Assembly (NCBI GenBank): GCA_002353575.1
Contig: DEJQ01000024.1
Location: forward strand, 70,618 to 134,617
Source of the DNA: Prevotellaceae bacterium UBA2744
Lineage (GTDB): Bacteria > Bacteroidota > Bacteroidia > Bacteroidales > Bacteroidaceae
DNA length: 64,000 nucleotides
Direction: 5' to 3'
The notes beneath the pieces were generated by a model. The model was not told the origin of the DNA and ran no database searches. It saw nothing but the letters and a program-made list of their open reading frames with translations. The translations under genes were made by a program, and so were the position numbers. Shown piece by piece: positions 9,335-17,919 of the stretch; within the stretch, counting starts at the first letter, position 1; each line of letters begins with the position of its first letter.

Positions 9335-11098
9335 ATGGAAAATAGAATGAATATACTGGAATTGTCGGAGCAGGAGATTCAGCGTAGGGTTAACCTGGAG
9401 GCTCTGAAGGCTATGGGTATAGAAGCATATCCTGCTGCAATGTATGAGACAAATGCGTTTTCAACTGATATAATCTCTGAGTTTGTTGACCCGGAGACAG
9501 ATGAGGAGGGGAAACCTGTAGGCAAACTGAGAGAAGTGAGCATCGCTGGACGTATGATGAGTCGTCGTGTGATGGGTAAAGCTTCGTTTGCTGAACTGCA
9601 GGACTCGAAGGGCAGGATTCAGGTATATATCACACGTGATGACATCTGTCCTGACGAGAATAAAGACCTTTACAACGTAGTGTTCAAGAAATTGCTCGAC
9701 CTGGGCGACTTTATCGGTGTGAAGGGATATGTATTCCGCACTCAGACTGGCGAAATCTCTGTGCATGCTCAGTCGCTGACTGTACTTGCAAAGAGTCTGA
9801 AACCGCTGCCGATAGTGAAGGAAAAGGACGGACAGGTATTTGACGCCTTCGAAGACCCGGAACTCAGATACCGTCAGAGATATGTTGACCTGATTGTGAA
9901 CCAGGGTGTGAAGGATGTGTTCCTGAAACGAGCTACTATCCTGAGAACGATGCGACAGGTGTTCGACGATGCCGGGTTTACAGAGGTGGAAACTCCAATC
10001 CTGCAGCAGATTGCCGGCGGTGCCAGCGCACGTCCGTTTATCACCCACCACAATGCACTGAATATAGACCTGTATCTGCGTATTGCTACAGAACTGTATC
10101 TGAAACGTCTTATCGTAGGTGGTTTTGAAGGTGTATATGAGATAGGCAGAAACTTCCGCAACGAAGGTATGGACCGTAGTCATAATCCTGAATTTACTTG
10201 TATGGAACTCTATGTGGCATACAAGGACTACAACTGGATGATGTCGTTTACTGAACAGCTGCTGGAAAAGATCTGTGTGGCAGTGAACGGTTCTGCAGAG
10301 GTTAAGATAGGAGATAACATAGTAAGCTTCAAAGCTCCGTACCGTCGCCTTCCTATTCTTGATGCAATTAAAGAGAAGACAGGCTATGACCTGGAAAAGA
10401 TGTCGGAAGACGAGATGCGTGAGGTGGCAAAGAAACTGAATATAGAAGTTGACGACACAATGGGACGCGGAAAACTCATCGACGAGATATTCGGCGAGAC
10501 TTGTGAAGGCACATTCATTCAGCCTACATTCATTATCGACTATCCGGTTGAGATGTCTCCGCTTACGAAGATGCACCGTTCGAAGCCCGGACTCACAGAA
10601 AGATTCGAACTTATGGTCAACGGAAAGGAATTGGCAAATGCATATTCTGAGCTTAACGATCCGATAGACCAGGAAGAGAGATTCGTAGAGCAGATGAAAT
10701 TGGCAGACAGAGGTGATGACGAGGCAATGGTTATCGACCACGACTTCCTGCGTGCACTCCAGTACGGTATGCCTCCTACGAGCGGTATCGGAATCGGTAT
10801 AGACCGTCTGGCTATCCTTATGACGGGGCAGCCCACTATTCAGGAAGTGCTTCTCTTCCCTACGATGAAACCAGAGAAGAAAATGCCAAGAGACGGTGTG
10901 GAGAAATTCGTGGAACTGGGATTCGGCGAAGATATCGTACCAATTCTGTACAAGGCAGGATATAACCTGGTGAGCGACTTGAAGGACGGCAATGCCCAGA
11001 AGATTCAGCAGCAGATTGGTGAAATCATCAAGAAATTCAAGTTGGATGTGGCGAAACCAAGCGTAGATGAATTGAACAATATAATCGGTAAGTTGTAA
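9335..11098 (+). CDS. lysS: Lysyl-tRNA synthetase, class II
   Basis: Charges tRNA-Lys with lysine. The 587-residue protein has the OB-fold anticodon-binding domain at about 60-170 (VSIAGRMMSRRVMGKASFAELQD) and the class II catalytic core after it, with motif 2 around FRNEGMDRSHNPEFT and motif 3 in GIGIGIDRLAILMTG. About 75 residues follow motif 3 and read like a helical extension (FVELGFGEDIVPILYKAGY), which makes the protein longer than the E. coli enzyme. Starting at the first Met or at the Met four codons later is equally plausible. A weak promoter-like TATCTTCG lies at 9318-9325. The stop codon overlaps the gpsA start by one base, so lysS and gpsA are translationally coupled. Confidence 0.97.
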   Translation: MENRMNILELSEQEIQRRVNLEALKAMGIEAYPAAMYETNAFSTDIISEFVDPETDEEGKPVGKLREVSIAGRMMSRRVMGKASFAELQDSKGRIQVYITRDDICPDENKDLYNVVFKKLLDLGDFIGVKGYVFRTQTGEISVHAQSLTVLAKSLKPLPIVKEKDGQVFDAFEDPELRYRQRYVDLIVNQGVKDVFLKRATILRTMRQVFDDAGFTEVETPILQQIAGGASARPFITHHNALNIDLYLRIATELYLKRLIVGGFEGVYEIGRNFRNEGMDRSHNPEFTCMELYVAYKDYNWMMSFTEQLLEKICVAVNGSAEVKIGDNIVSFKAPYRRLPILDAIKEKTGYDLEKMSEDEMREVAKKLNIEVDDTMGRGKLIDEIFGETCEGTFIQPTFIIDYPVEMSPLTKMHRSKPGLTERFELMVNGKELANAYSELNDPIDQEERFVEQMKLADRGDDEAMVIDHDFLRALQYGMPPTSGIGIGIDRLAILMTGQPTIQEVLLFPTMKPEKKMPRDGVEKFVELGFGEDIVPILYKAGYNLVSDLKDGNAQKIQQQIGEIIKKFKLDVAKPSVDELNNIIGKL

Positions 11099-12102
11099 TG
11101 CAATTCCAAAGTACAGGCAGAGTGGCAGTCTTAGGAGGCGGCAGCTGGGCAACAGCTGTGGCTAAGATAGTGATGCATCACGAAGAGCATATCACGTGGT
11201 ATATGCGTCGTGACGACCGAATCGAGGATTTCAAACGTTTGCATCATAATCCTGCATACTTGACTGGCTTACATTTCGACGTAGATAGAATCACGTTCTC
11301 GAGCGACATCAATGATGTGGTGAAGAATAACGACACCCTGATATTTGTGATTCCTTCGCCATATGTGAAGAGCCATCTGAAGAAGCTGAAGGCAAACATG
11401 AGGGAGAAGATGGTGGTTACGGCTATCAAGGGAATTGTACCCGAGGAGTCGATGACAGTGAGCAGCTATCTGGAGAAGATGTACAACATACCGGAAGAAC
11501 AGGTGGCATGTATAGGAGGTCCCTCACACGCAGAGGAAGTGGCATTGGACAGAATCTGTTATCTTACGGTAGGATGCAGCGGACTGGAAAATGCACAGGT
11601 GGTGGCAGACCTCTTCACTAATAAATATGTGAAGACCAGTATCAGCCAGGACATCGAAGGAATAGAATATGCATCAGTACTGAAAAATGTATATGCTATT
11701 GCTGCCGGTATCTGTCACGGACTGAAGATGGGTGATAACTTCCAGGCTGTGCTTACAAGTAATGCCATTCAGGAGATGAAGCGATTCCTCAACGAAGTGT
11801 TGCCTGATGACGAGCGCCACGTGTCCTCGAGTGCATATATGGGCGACCTGCTGGTTACGATGTACTCTAACTTTTCACGAAACCGTACGTTTGGAACGAT
11901 GATAGGACAGGGCTACTCTGTGAAGACCGCGCAGTTGGAGATGGAAATGATAGCTGAGGGATATTACGGTACGAATTGTATGAAGATCCTGAATAAGAAA
12001 TATCATGTGAGTATGCCTATTCTTGATGCAGTATATAATATATTGTACGAGAAGATAAGCCCTGCTGTGGAGATAAAGATTCTGGGTGATTCCTTTAGGT
12101 AG
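11098..12102 (+). CDS. gpsA: Glycerol-3-phosphate dehydrogenase, NAD(P)+
   Basis: Reduces dihydroxyacetone phosphate to sn-glycerol 3-phosphate for membrane phospholipid synthesis in the cytosol. The 334-residue protein carries the N-terminal Rossmann motif LGGGSWATA at about 12-20. The conserved substrate region has IEYASVLKNVYAIAAGI near 190-205 and the catalytic lysine in LKN. It overlaps the lysS stop codon by one base (TAATG) and is followed 78 bp later by pgi in the same direction. The lysS-gpsA-pgi order is, to my knowledge, common in Bacteroidales. Confidence 0.96.
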   Translation: MQFQSTGRVAVLGGGSWATAVAKIVMHHEEHITWYMRRDDRIEDFKRLHHNPAYLTGLHFDVDRITFSSDINDVVKNNDTLIFVIPSPYVKSHLKKLKANMREKMVVTAIKGIVPEESMTVSSYLEKMYNIPEEQVACIGGPSHAEEVALDRICYLTVGCSGLENAQVVADLFTNKYVKTSISQDIEGIEYASVLKNVYAIAAGICHGLKMGDNFQAVLTSNAIQEMKRFLNEVLPDDERHVSSSAYMGDLLVTMYSNFSRNRTFGTMIGQGYSVKTAQLEMEMIAEGYYGTNCMKILNKKYHVSMPILDAVYNILYEKISPAVEIKILGDSFR

Positions 12103-12180
12103 AGTGCATTTGGATAATCGGACTTTACAATGTACGTTGAACAGTAGAAAAAATAAAAACAAATTCTAATCATAATTGCT

Positions 12181-13515
12181 ATGAAAATCAATATTTCAAA
12201 AGCGCAGCAGTTTGTAGCTGCTGGAGCAGTAGAGGCACTGGAACCTCAGGTTAAGGCTGCACAGAAGGCTCTCGAAGAGGGTACTTGTGCCGGTAATGAT
12301 TTCCTTGGTTGGTTGCACCTTCCAAGTTCGATTACTCCTGAATTCATCAAGGAGATAAACGAGACAGCAAAGGTACTTCAGCAGAACTGCGATGCTGTAG
12401 TGGTAGCAGGTATCGGCGGCAGTTATTTAGGTGCACGTATGGTAATCGATGCTCTGTCGAACACATTCGGATGGCTGCAGCCGTCAAAGATGCCACGTAT
12501 CCTGTTTGCAGGAAACAATATCGGCGAAGACTACCTCTCTGAGCTGATTGGTTATCTGAAGACTGTAAAGTTCGGTGTCATCAATATTTCTAAGTCAGGT
12601 ACTACAACAGAGACAGCCATCACGTTCCGTCTTTTGAAGAAGATGTGCGAGGAGCAGATGGGCAAGGACATAGCTAAGAAAGTAATAGTTGCCATCACTG
12701 ATGCCAAGAAAGGTGCTGCACGTACAACAGCCGACAAAGAAGGATATAAGAGCTTCGTAATTCCAGATAACGTAGGCGGTCGTTTCTCTGTGCTTACTCC
12801 TGTTGGTTTGCTGCCGATTGCTGTTGCAGGTTTTGACATTGAGGCACTTGTAAAGGGTGCTCAGGATATGGAAAAGCAGTGTGACATCAGTGCTCCGCTT
12901 GCAGACAACCCTGCTGCTGTGTATGCAGCAATACGTAATGCAATCTACCAGAGCGGCAAGAAGATAGAGATTATGGCTAATTATCAGCCAAAGCTCCACA
13001 ACCTCGGTGAGTGGTGGAAGCAGCTTTACGGAGAGAGCGAAGGTAAAGATGGAAAGGGTATCTTCCCTGCTTCTGTTGACCTGACAACCGACCTGCACTC
13101 AATGGGTCAGTGGATTCAGGATGGCGAACGCACTATCTTCGAGACTGTCATTTCTGTTGAAAAGCCAAATACATCGCTCCAGGTTCCTTCTGATCAGGAA
13201 AATCTGGACGGACTGAACTTCCTTGCAGGAAAGCGTATCGACGAGGTTAATAAGATGGCAGAACTGGGTACTCAGTTGGCTCATGTTGACGGTGGAGTGC
13301 CAAACATCAAGATCTCAATCGAAAAACTTGACGAATACAACATCGGTCAGTTGATCTACTTCTTTGAGAAGGGTTGTGGAATCTCAGGTCTTATCCTTGG
13401 AGTTAACCCGTTCAATCAGCCTGGTGTAGAGGCATACAAGAAGAATATGTTCGCCCTGCTGAATAAGCCCGGATATGAGGCTGAGAGCAAAGCTATTCAG
13501 GAACGCCTGAAGTAA
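12181..13515 (+). CDS. pgi: Glucose-6-phosphate isomerase
   Basis: Interconverts glucose 6-phosphate and fructose 6-phosphate in glycolysis and gluconeogenesis. The 444-residue protein is the compact bacterial form. Visible motifs are GIGGSYLGAR near 80, which binds the sugar phosphate, and NISKSGTTTET near 137. The family signature DLTTDLHSMGQ lies near 300. The start follows a 78-bp gap after gpsA with no obvious promoter box, so it may be read from the lysS transcript. A strong bidirectional terminator closes the unit. Confidence 0.96.
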   Translation: MKINISKAQQFVAAGAVEALEPQVKAAQKALEEGTCAGNDFLGWLHLPSSITPEFIKEINETAKVLQQNCDAVVVAGIGGSYLGARMVIDALSNTFGWLQPSKMPRILFAGNNIGEDYLSELIGYLKTVKFGVINISKSGTTTETAITFRLLKKMCEEQMGKDIAKKVIVAITDAKKGAARTTADKEGYKSFVIPDNVGGRFSVLTPVGLLPIAVAGFDIEALVKGAQDMEKQCDISAPLADNPAAVYAAIRNAIYQSGKKIEIMANYQPKLHNLGEWWKQLYGESEGKDGKGIFPASVDLTTDLHSMGQWIQDGERTIFETVISVEKPNTSLQVPSDQENLDGLNFLAGKRIDEVNKMAELGTQLAHVDGGVPNIKISIEKLDEYNIGQLIYFFEKGCGISGLILGVNPFNQPGVEAYKKNMFALLNKPGYEAESKAIQERLK

Positions 13516-13535
13516 AAAGAAAAAGCTGAATATAT

Positions 13536-13579
13536 AAAGAAAGTGTCATTTGCGAAAATTCGTAAATGACGCTTTCTTT
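13536..13579. terminator. Bidirectional terminator between pgi and queF
   Basis: Arms 13536-13551 and 13564-13579 form a 16-bp stem (one G-T pair) with a 12-base loop. A-rich and T-rich ends let it work for both converging genes. Confidence 0.88.
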
Positions 13580-13588
13580 CTGTCTGCT

Positions 13589-14056
13589 TTACTGCATATC
13601 GTGGTTGAGCATACGGTGTTCAGCCATCTTCTCGTATTTCGTGCCGGGAATACCGTAGTTGGCGTAAGGATAAATACTGATGCCGCCACGTGGCACGAAC
13701 AGTCCGAGGACTTCGATATATTTGGGCTCCATCAGTTTAATCAGATCCTTCATGATGGTGTTCACGCAGTCTTCATGGAATTCCCCGTGGTTGCGGAAAG
13801 AAAAGAGATATAGCTTCAGCGATTTGCTTTCCACCATCTTCTTGTCGGGTATATAGTTGATGCGTATCTCTGCAAAGTCCGGCTGACCTGTTATGGGGCA
13901 GAGGGATGTGAACTCGGGACAGTTGAATCGTACCCAATAATCATTGTCGCAATGGCGGTTCGAGAATGTTTCAAGAACCTCTGGGGCGTAGGTCGTCAGG
14001 TACTCAGTATTCTTGCCTAAGGCTTTCAGATTTTCATTTTGGCGGTTGCTTTCCAT
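13589..14056 (-). CDS. queF: 7-cyano-7-deazaguanine (preQ0) reductase
   Basis: Reduces preQ0 to preQ1 with NADPH in the queuosine tRNA-modification pathway. The 155-residue length fits the short unimodular QueF type. The nucleophilic cysteine is C53 in SLCPITGQPD with the partner aspartate D60, and the substrate-binding glutamate is in NHGEFHEDC. I start at MESNRQ, eight codons inside the longest frame, because the promoter box at 14078-14085 would otherwise overlap the coding region. queD and queE are at 41-42 kb, and queC is not seen in the window. Confidence 0.95.
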   Translation of the reverse strand: MESNRQNENLKALGKNTEYLTTYAPEVLETFSNRHCDNDYWVRFNCPEFTSLCPITGQPDFAEIRINYIPDKKMVESKSLKLYLFSFRNHGEFHEDCVNTIMKDLIKLMEPKYIEVLGLFVPRGGISIYPYANYGIPGTKYEKMAEHRMLNHDMQ

Positions 14057-14077
14057 AATTTTGTAATTTGTTGGGCA

Positions 14078-14085
14078 CAAAGATA
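14078..14085 (-). promoter_or_regulatory. Promoter -7 box for queF
   Basis: The reverse strand reads TATCTTTG, a perfect TAnnTTTG match 22 bp upstream of the chosen queF start. It sits 44 bp from the oppositely directed box at 14130. Confidence 0.7.
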
Positions 14086-14129
14086 CACATTTTTTGTGTT
14101 TCTGATTTTATATTTTATATTGTATATTG

Positions 14130-14137
14130 TATCTTTG
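14130..14137 (+). promoter_or_regulatory. Promoter -7 box for the glycosyltransferase cluster
   Basis: TATCTTTG lies 17 bases upstream of the double ATG at 14155. It decides the start of the next gene, since the frame is open 87 bases further upstream. Confidence 0.7.
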
Positions 14138-14154
14138 TGGCAAATTATCCGATT

Positions 14155-16641
14155 ATGATGAAAGGCATAGACTGTTGTATTCCTTACATTGATGAGACTG
14201 CAACGCAAAATCTGATTTCCCAATTGAGTAGTACTTCTTTAGTACGTAACATCTTCTTGTTGCTGACATCCGATATGTCGGTGAATATAGAAGGAGTAAA
14301 AAAACTCTCTGCCAAGACATTCTACAGTTCTGACATGATGCGCAGAATAGCAGAGAACGTATCTACCGATTATTTCCTCTATGTGCATCCCAAGGCAGTA
14401 GTCCTGGGTTATCAGGCATTGGAGCGTATGTACAATATTGCTCAGAATGTGAAACCTGCAATGATTTACTCCGACCACTATGCCGAGCACGGAGAGCAGA
14501 CGGTTAAGATGCCGAAGATCGATGTGCAGTGGGGCAGTGTGCGTGATGATTTCGACTACGGTTCTGCCCAGCTGATTTCCACTGAGAGCCTGAGAAACTG
14601 CGTGAAGGAACACTCGATGAGTCAGTGGAAGTATGCCGGCTGGTACGAGCTGGCATTGTATATGCTGCGCAATTCCGGACAGACTCCAATGATTCATCTT
14701 CATGAGTATCTCTATACCGAAACTGAACTCGACCTGCGCAAGAGCGGCGAGAAGCAGTTTGACTATGTCAACCCGAAGAACAGGGATGTGCAGGTGGAAA
14801 TGGAGAAGGCTTGTACCGATCATCTGAAACGTATAGGTGCATTCATTCCTTCCGATGTCATTTCCGATATAAATGTAGAGTATTCCGATTGCCCTGTCGA
14901 GGCATCTGTAATCATTCCTGTACGCAATCGTGCAAAGACCATAGCCGATGCAGTAGGCTCGGCATTGTCGCAGAAGACCACTTTCGAATATAATGTGATA
15001 GTCGTTGACAACCATTCTACCGATGGAACAGGCGAGATAGTGAAGGAAATAGCCGCTAAGGAACCACGCCTGATTCTTATCACCCCAAAGCGTTCCGATC
15101 TCGGAATCGGAGGTTGCTGGTCGGTAGCCTTCAATGATGCCCGTTGCGGAAAATTCTCTGTTCAGTTAGATAGTGATGACCTCTACAGCAGTCCTGATAC
15201 TCTTCAGCAGATAGTAGATAAATTCTATGCTGAGAAATGTGCTATGGTAATCGGTTCGTATCGTATGTGTAACTTCAAGTTGGAAACTCTCCCTCCCGGC
15301 ATCATCGACCATAAAGAGTGGACCGATGAAAACGGCAGAAACAATGCTTTGCGCATAAACGGACTGGGAGCCCCGCGTGCTTTCTACACTCCTCTGCTGC
15401 GCAAGGTCGGTATGCCAAACACATCCTATGGTGAGGACTATGCTCTCGGGCTGGCATTCTCGCGTAAATTCAGGATCGGACGCATCTACAACGAACTATA
15501 CCTGTGCCGCCGTTGGGAAGGCAACAGTGATGCTGCATTGACTCCTGAACAGGTAAACACCAACAACCAATATAAGGACTTGCTGCGTACGATGGAGATA
15601 GAGAGCCGTCAAGGTCTTAATAAATATTGGAGTATGAATCTTTCCTACGACGGTGCAATGGAATTCTATGAGAACGAACTCAGACAATGGAAAGAAGTAG
15701 GGGAGAGATATGCAGCCCTTGCCAACGTGAAGCAGAACGAAATGCAGATCGACAATGTGAAGGCGTGTGTCCAGTGGAATCCTGCACGCATACAATCAAC
15801 GGGTGCTAAGGTGGATGAGACGTCGATTAAGAAACGTCCGTGTTTCCTCTGCGAACTGAACCGTCCTCTGGAACAGTCCGATTTCCCGATTGCAGGTAAA
15901 TACCAGTTGCTTGTAAATCCTTATCCTATATTGCCTAAGCATTTTACCATTCCTCATCATCAGCATCGTCCGCAGCTCATTCGCAGTTCATACATCGATA
16001 TGATGCGGATAACTGTGCAACTCAGGAATATGCTTGTGTTCTACAACGGACCTAAGTCCGGTGCTTCAGCCCCAGACCATCTGCATTTCCAGGTAGGTCC
16101 GTTGAATATAGTACCCTTGCAGAGGGATTGGGAAGAACTCTACCGCTACAAACGTGACAAGTTGTTCCCGCTGACCGACCAGGATTATCTCGAGTCGCTG
16201 CGTATGGAGACTCTGTCCGACAGCTTCGGACTGTTCAAACTGAAAGAATATCTTTGTCCGGGCTTTGTAATCGTCACCAAAACCCCAGAGGCAAACAATG
16301 CCCTGTTCCAGAAACTCTACGATGCAATGCCTATGCAGGAAGGTGACAGCGAACCGCAGATGAACATCCTGTCGTGGATTACCGTAAGTACTGTGACCGG
16401 TGAGAACTACATCACTACGGTTGTGATTCCACGTTCGAAGCATCGTCCCGATTGCTACTTCAAGGAGGGCAACGAGCAGATTATGGTTAGTCCAGGTGCA
16501 CTCGATATGGCAGGACTTGTGATTACTCCCCGGGAAGAGGATTATAATAAGATTACGCCCGAACTGCTTGCCTCTATAATACGTGAATGCGGATGCACAC
16601 CGGCAGTAGCCCAGGAAATCATCGGCAAGATCAAGAAATGA
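14155..16641 (+). CDS. Glycosyltransferase family 2 fused to a HIT-like domain (DUF4922 type)
   Basis: An 828-residue cytosolic fusion. Residues 1-245 look like a degenerate glycosyltransferase-like fold (MIYSDHYAEH). Residues about 248-480 are a clear GT2 domain, with ASVIIPVRNRAKTI at the start and the metal-binding QLDSDDLYS near 336. Residues about 560-800 form a HIT-like nucleotidyltransferase domain: a CFLCEL metal-binding pair near 561, NPYPILPKHFTIPH, and an H-x-H-x-Q motif in APDHLHFQVG near 640, as in ATP adenylyltransferase or GDP-galactose phosphorylase relatives. I believe this C-terminal part is what databases call DUF4922. The fusion suggests an enzyme that makes or recovers a nucleotide sugar and transfers it, but the substrate is unknown. 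Its stop overlaps the next start by four bases (ATGA). Confidence 0.8.
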   Translation: MMKGIDCCIPYIDETATQNLISQLSSTSLVRNIFLLLTSDMSVNIEGVKKLSAKTFYSSDMMRRIAENVSTDYFLYVHPKAVVLGYQALERMYNIAQNVKPAMIYSDHYAEHGEQTVKMPKIDVQWGSVRDDFDYGSAQLISTESLRNCVKEHSMSQWKYAGWYELALYMLRNSGQTPMIHLHEYLYTETELDLRKSGEKQFDYVNPKNRDVQVEMEKACTDHLKRIGAFIPSDVISDINVEYSDCPVEASVIIPVRNRAKTIADAVGSALSQKTTFEYNVIVVDNHSTDGTGEIVKEIAAKEPRLILITPKRSDLGIGGCWSVAFNDARCGKFSVQLDSDDLYSSPDTLQQIVDKFYAEKCAMVIGSYRMCNFKLETLPPGIIDHKEWTDENGRNNALRINGLGAPRAFYTPLLRKVGMPNTSYGEDYALGLAFSRKFRIGRIYNELYLCRRWEGNSDAALTPEQVNTNNQYKDLLRTMEIESRQGLNKYWSMNLSYDGAMEFYENELRQWKEVGERYAALANVKQNEMQIDNVKACVQWNPARIQSTGAKVDETSIKKRPCFLCELNRPLEQSDFPIAGKYQLLVNPYPILPKHFTIPHHQHRPQLIRSSYIDMMRITVQLRNMLVFYNGPKSGASAPDHLHFQVGPLNIVPLQRDWEELYRYKRDKLFPLTDQDYLESLRMETLSDSFGLFKLKEYLCPGFVIVTKTPEANNALFQKLYDAMPMQEGDSEPQMNILSWITVSTVTGENYITTVVIPRSKHRPDCYFKEGNEQIMVSPGALDMAGLVITPREEDYNKITPELLASIIRECGCTPAVAQEIIGKIKK

Positions 16642-17897
16642 TACCCGAGATAAAGGTTGGTATAGTAACGGCAAAGCAGATACACTTCCGATTGAACGAC
16701 GTATATTTGTTTGACGGAGAGGAATCCTGTGCCTGCGAAGAGACAGTGACAGCTACTGAGACCTCAATCAGCTGGCGCGGCAAACTTTATCACGAAATTC
16801 TGCTTATACCGAAGGAGACATCCAGTGCCTCCTTCTCCTTGTTTGATGTCACTATCGGAGTCGATTTCCATTGGCAACGCCAGGAGATGCAGACTTTCCG
16901 CGGTTCACTCCGACTGATAAACGACGGCGGACGTGTCTGTGCCATCAACATTCTGCCACTTGAGGAATATCTGAAAAGCGTCATCTCAAGCGAGATGTCA
17001 TCTAAAGCGTCACTTCCCTTCCTTAAGGCTCACGCAGTGATTTCGCGCAGTTGGCTGCTGGCGCAGATAGGTCGAAGGTCGAAGGTCCGAGGTCTGAGGT
17101 CTGAGGTCATACATCATACATCATACATCATACATCATCGGATTATCCGATGGTACGACCGTGAAGACCATACCCTCTTTGATGTCTGTGCCGATGACCA
17201 TTGCCAGCGTTATCAGGGAATCACGAAAATAAGTAATCCGACTGCTATCCGCGCTGTCGAAGAGACTGAAGGCGAGGTGCTCACTTATGAAGGAGAAATC
17301 TGCGATGCCAGATTCTCGAAGTGTTGCGGTGGAGTGATGGAGGAGTTCGCTTCCTGTTGGGATGATCAGCAGAAACCATATCTTGTCTCCAAACCTGATA
17401 TCATAGACGATGAACGTGCAAGGGGCGTGAAAGAAGCTTTCTGTAACACTGCCGACCCTGAGATTCTCTCCCAGGTGCTTAACGACTTCGATCAGGAAAC
17501 GAAAGACTTTTACCGGTGGACTGTTGAATATTCTGCAGGTGAAATCGACAGACTGATAAAAGAAAAGTCAGGAATCGATTTCGGACACATACTTAGTCTT
17601 ACACCTGTGAAACGCGGACCTTCGGGACGCATCATCCTCCTCGAGATTCGCGGCACCAACCGAACGGTAGTGGTAGGTAAAGAACTGGAGATACGCAAAT
17701 GGCTCAGTCCCTCGCATCTCTATTCTTCTGCCTTCGATGTCATTCCACTTGCCGACGGATTTCGTCTTGAAGGCAAAGGGTGGGGACATGGTGTAGGGCT
17801 CTGCCAGATAGGTGCAGCCGTAATGGGCTCGCTTGGTTATGATTATTGTGAAATACTCCGGCACTATTATCCTGACACACAAATAAATAAGATATAA
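16638..17897 (+). CDS. SpoIID/LytB domain protein with a repeat-encoded linker
   Basis: A 419-residue relative of SpoIID/LytB, a family that includes peptidoglycan-binding lytic transglycosylases. The family core is visible: LEEYLKSVISSEM near 110, KAHAVISRSWLLAQI near 130, VCADDHCQRYQG near 185, ARFSKCCGGVMEEF near 230, and GKGWGHGVGLCQIGA near 380. No signal peptide is obvious at the chosen start (ATGA overlap with the upstream fusion gene), which is unusual for a wall enzyme. Between SRSWLLAQI and IIRWYDR the sequence is a 70-bp double minisatellite (17070-17139) that reads RRSKVRGLRSEV and then a histidine/isoleucine-rich stretch in frame. The protein may act with the neighbouring fusion and the AmpG-like transporter in wall turnover. 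Confidence 0.85.
   Translation: MIPEIKVGIVTAKQIHFRLNDVYLFDGEESCACEETVTATETSISWRGKLYHEILLIPKETSSASFSLFDVTIGVDFHWQRQEMQTFRGSLRLINDGGRVCAINILPLEEYLKSVISSEMSSKASLPFLKAHAVISRSWLLAQIGRRSKVRGLRSEVIHHTSYIIHHRIIRWYDREDHTLFDVCADDHCQRYQGITKISNPTAIRAVEETEGEVLTYEGEICDARFSKCCGGVMEEFASCWDDQQKPYLVSKPDIIDDERARGVKEAFCNTADPEILSQVLNDFDQETKDFYRWTVEYSAGEIDRLIKEKSGIDFGHILSLTPVKRGPSGRIILLEIRGTNRTVVVGKELEIRKWLSPSHLYSSAFDVIPLADGFRLEGKGWGHGVGLCQIGAAVMGSLGYDYCEILRHYYPDTQINKI
17070..17139. repeat. Two adjacent 7-bp arrays inside the SpoIID/LytB gene
   Basis: The first array has five full units and one partial unit of ggtcgaa/ggtccga/ggtctga (17070-17108). The second has four exact copies of atacatc (17109-17136) plus atc. 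Both have a 7-bp period, so the reading frame rotates through the units. The frame of the host gene stays open across them. The first array is the same family as the one at 1537-1615. Confidence 0.93.
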
Positions 17898-17919
17898 CTC
17901 AATAAAAGTAAATAAAAAT

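Noticed and set aside
9461..11152. A 563-codon open frame on the minus strand
   Set aside because: It lies fully antisense to lysS, has a cysteine/histidine-rich composition typical of shadow frames and no recognisable domain.
14068..14154. N-terminal extension of the GT2/HIT fusion
   Set aside because: It covers the promoter box at 14130-14137 and part of the divergent queF promoter, so it is not transcribed as coding sequence from this promoter.
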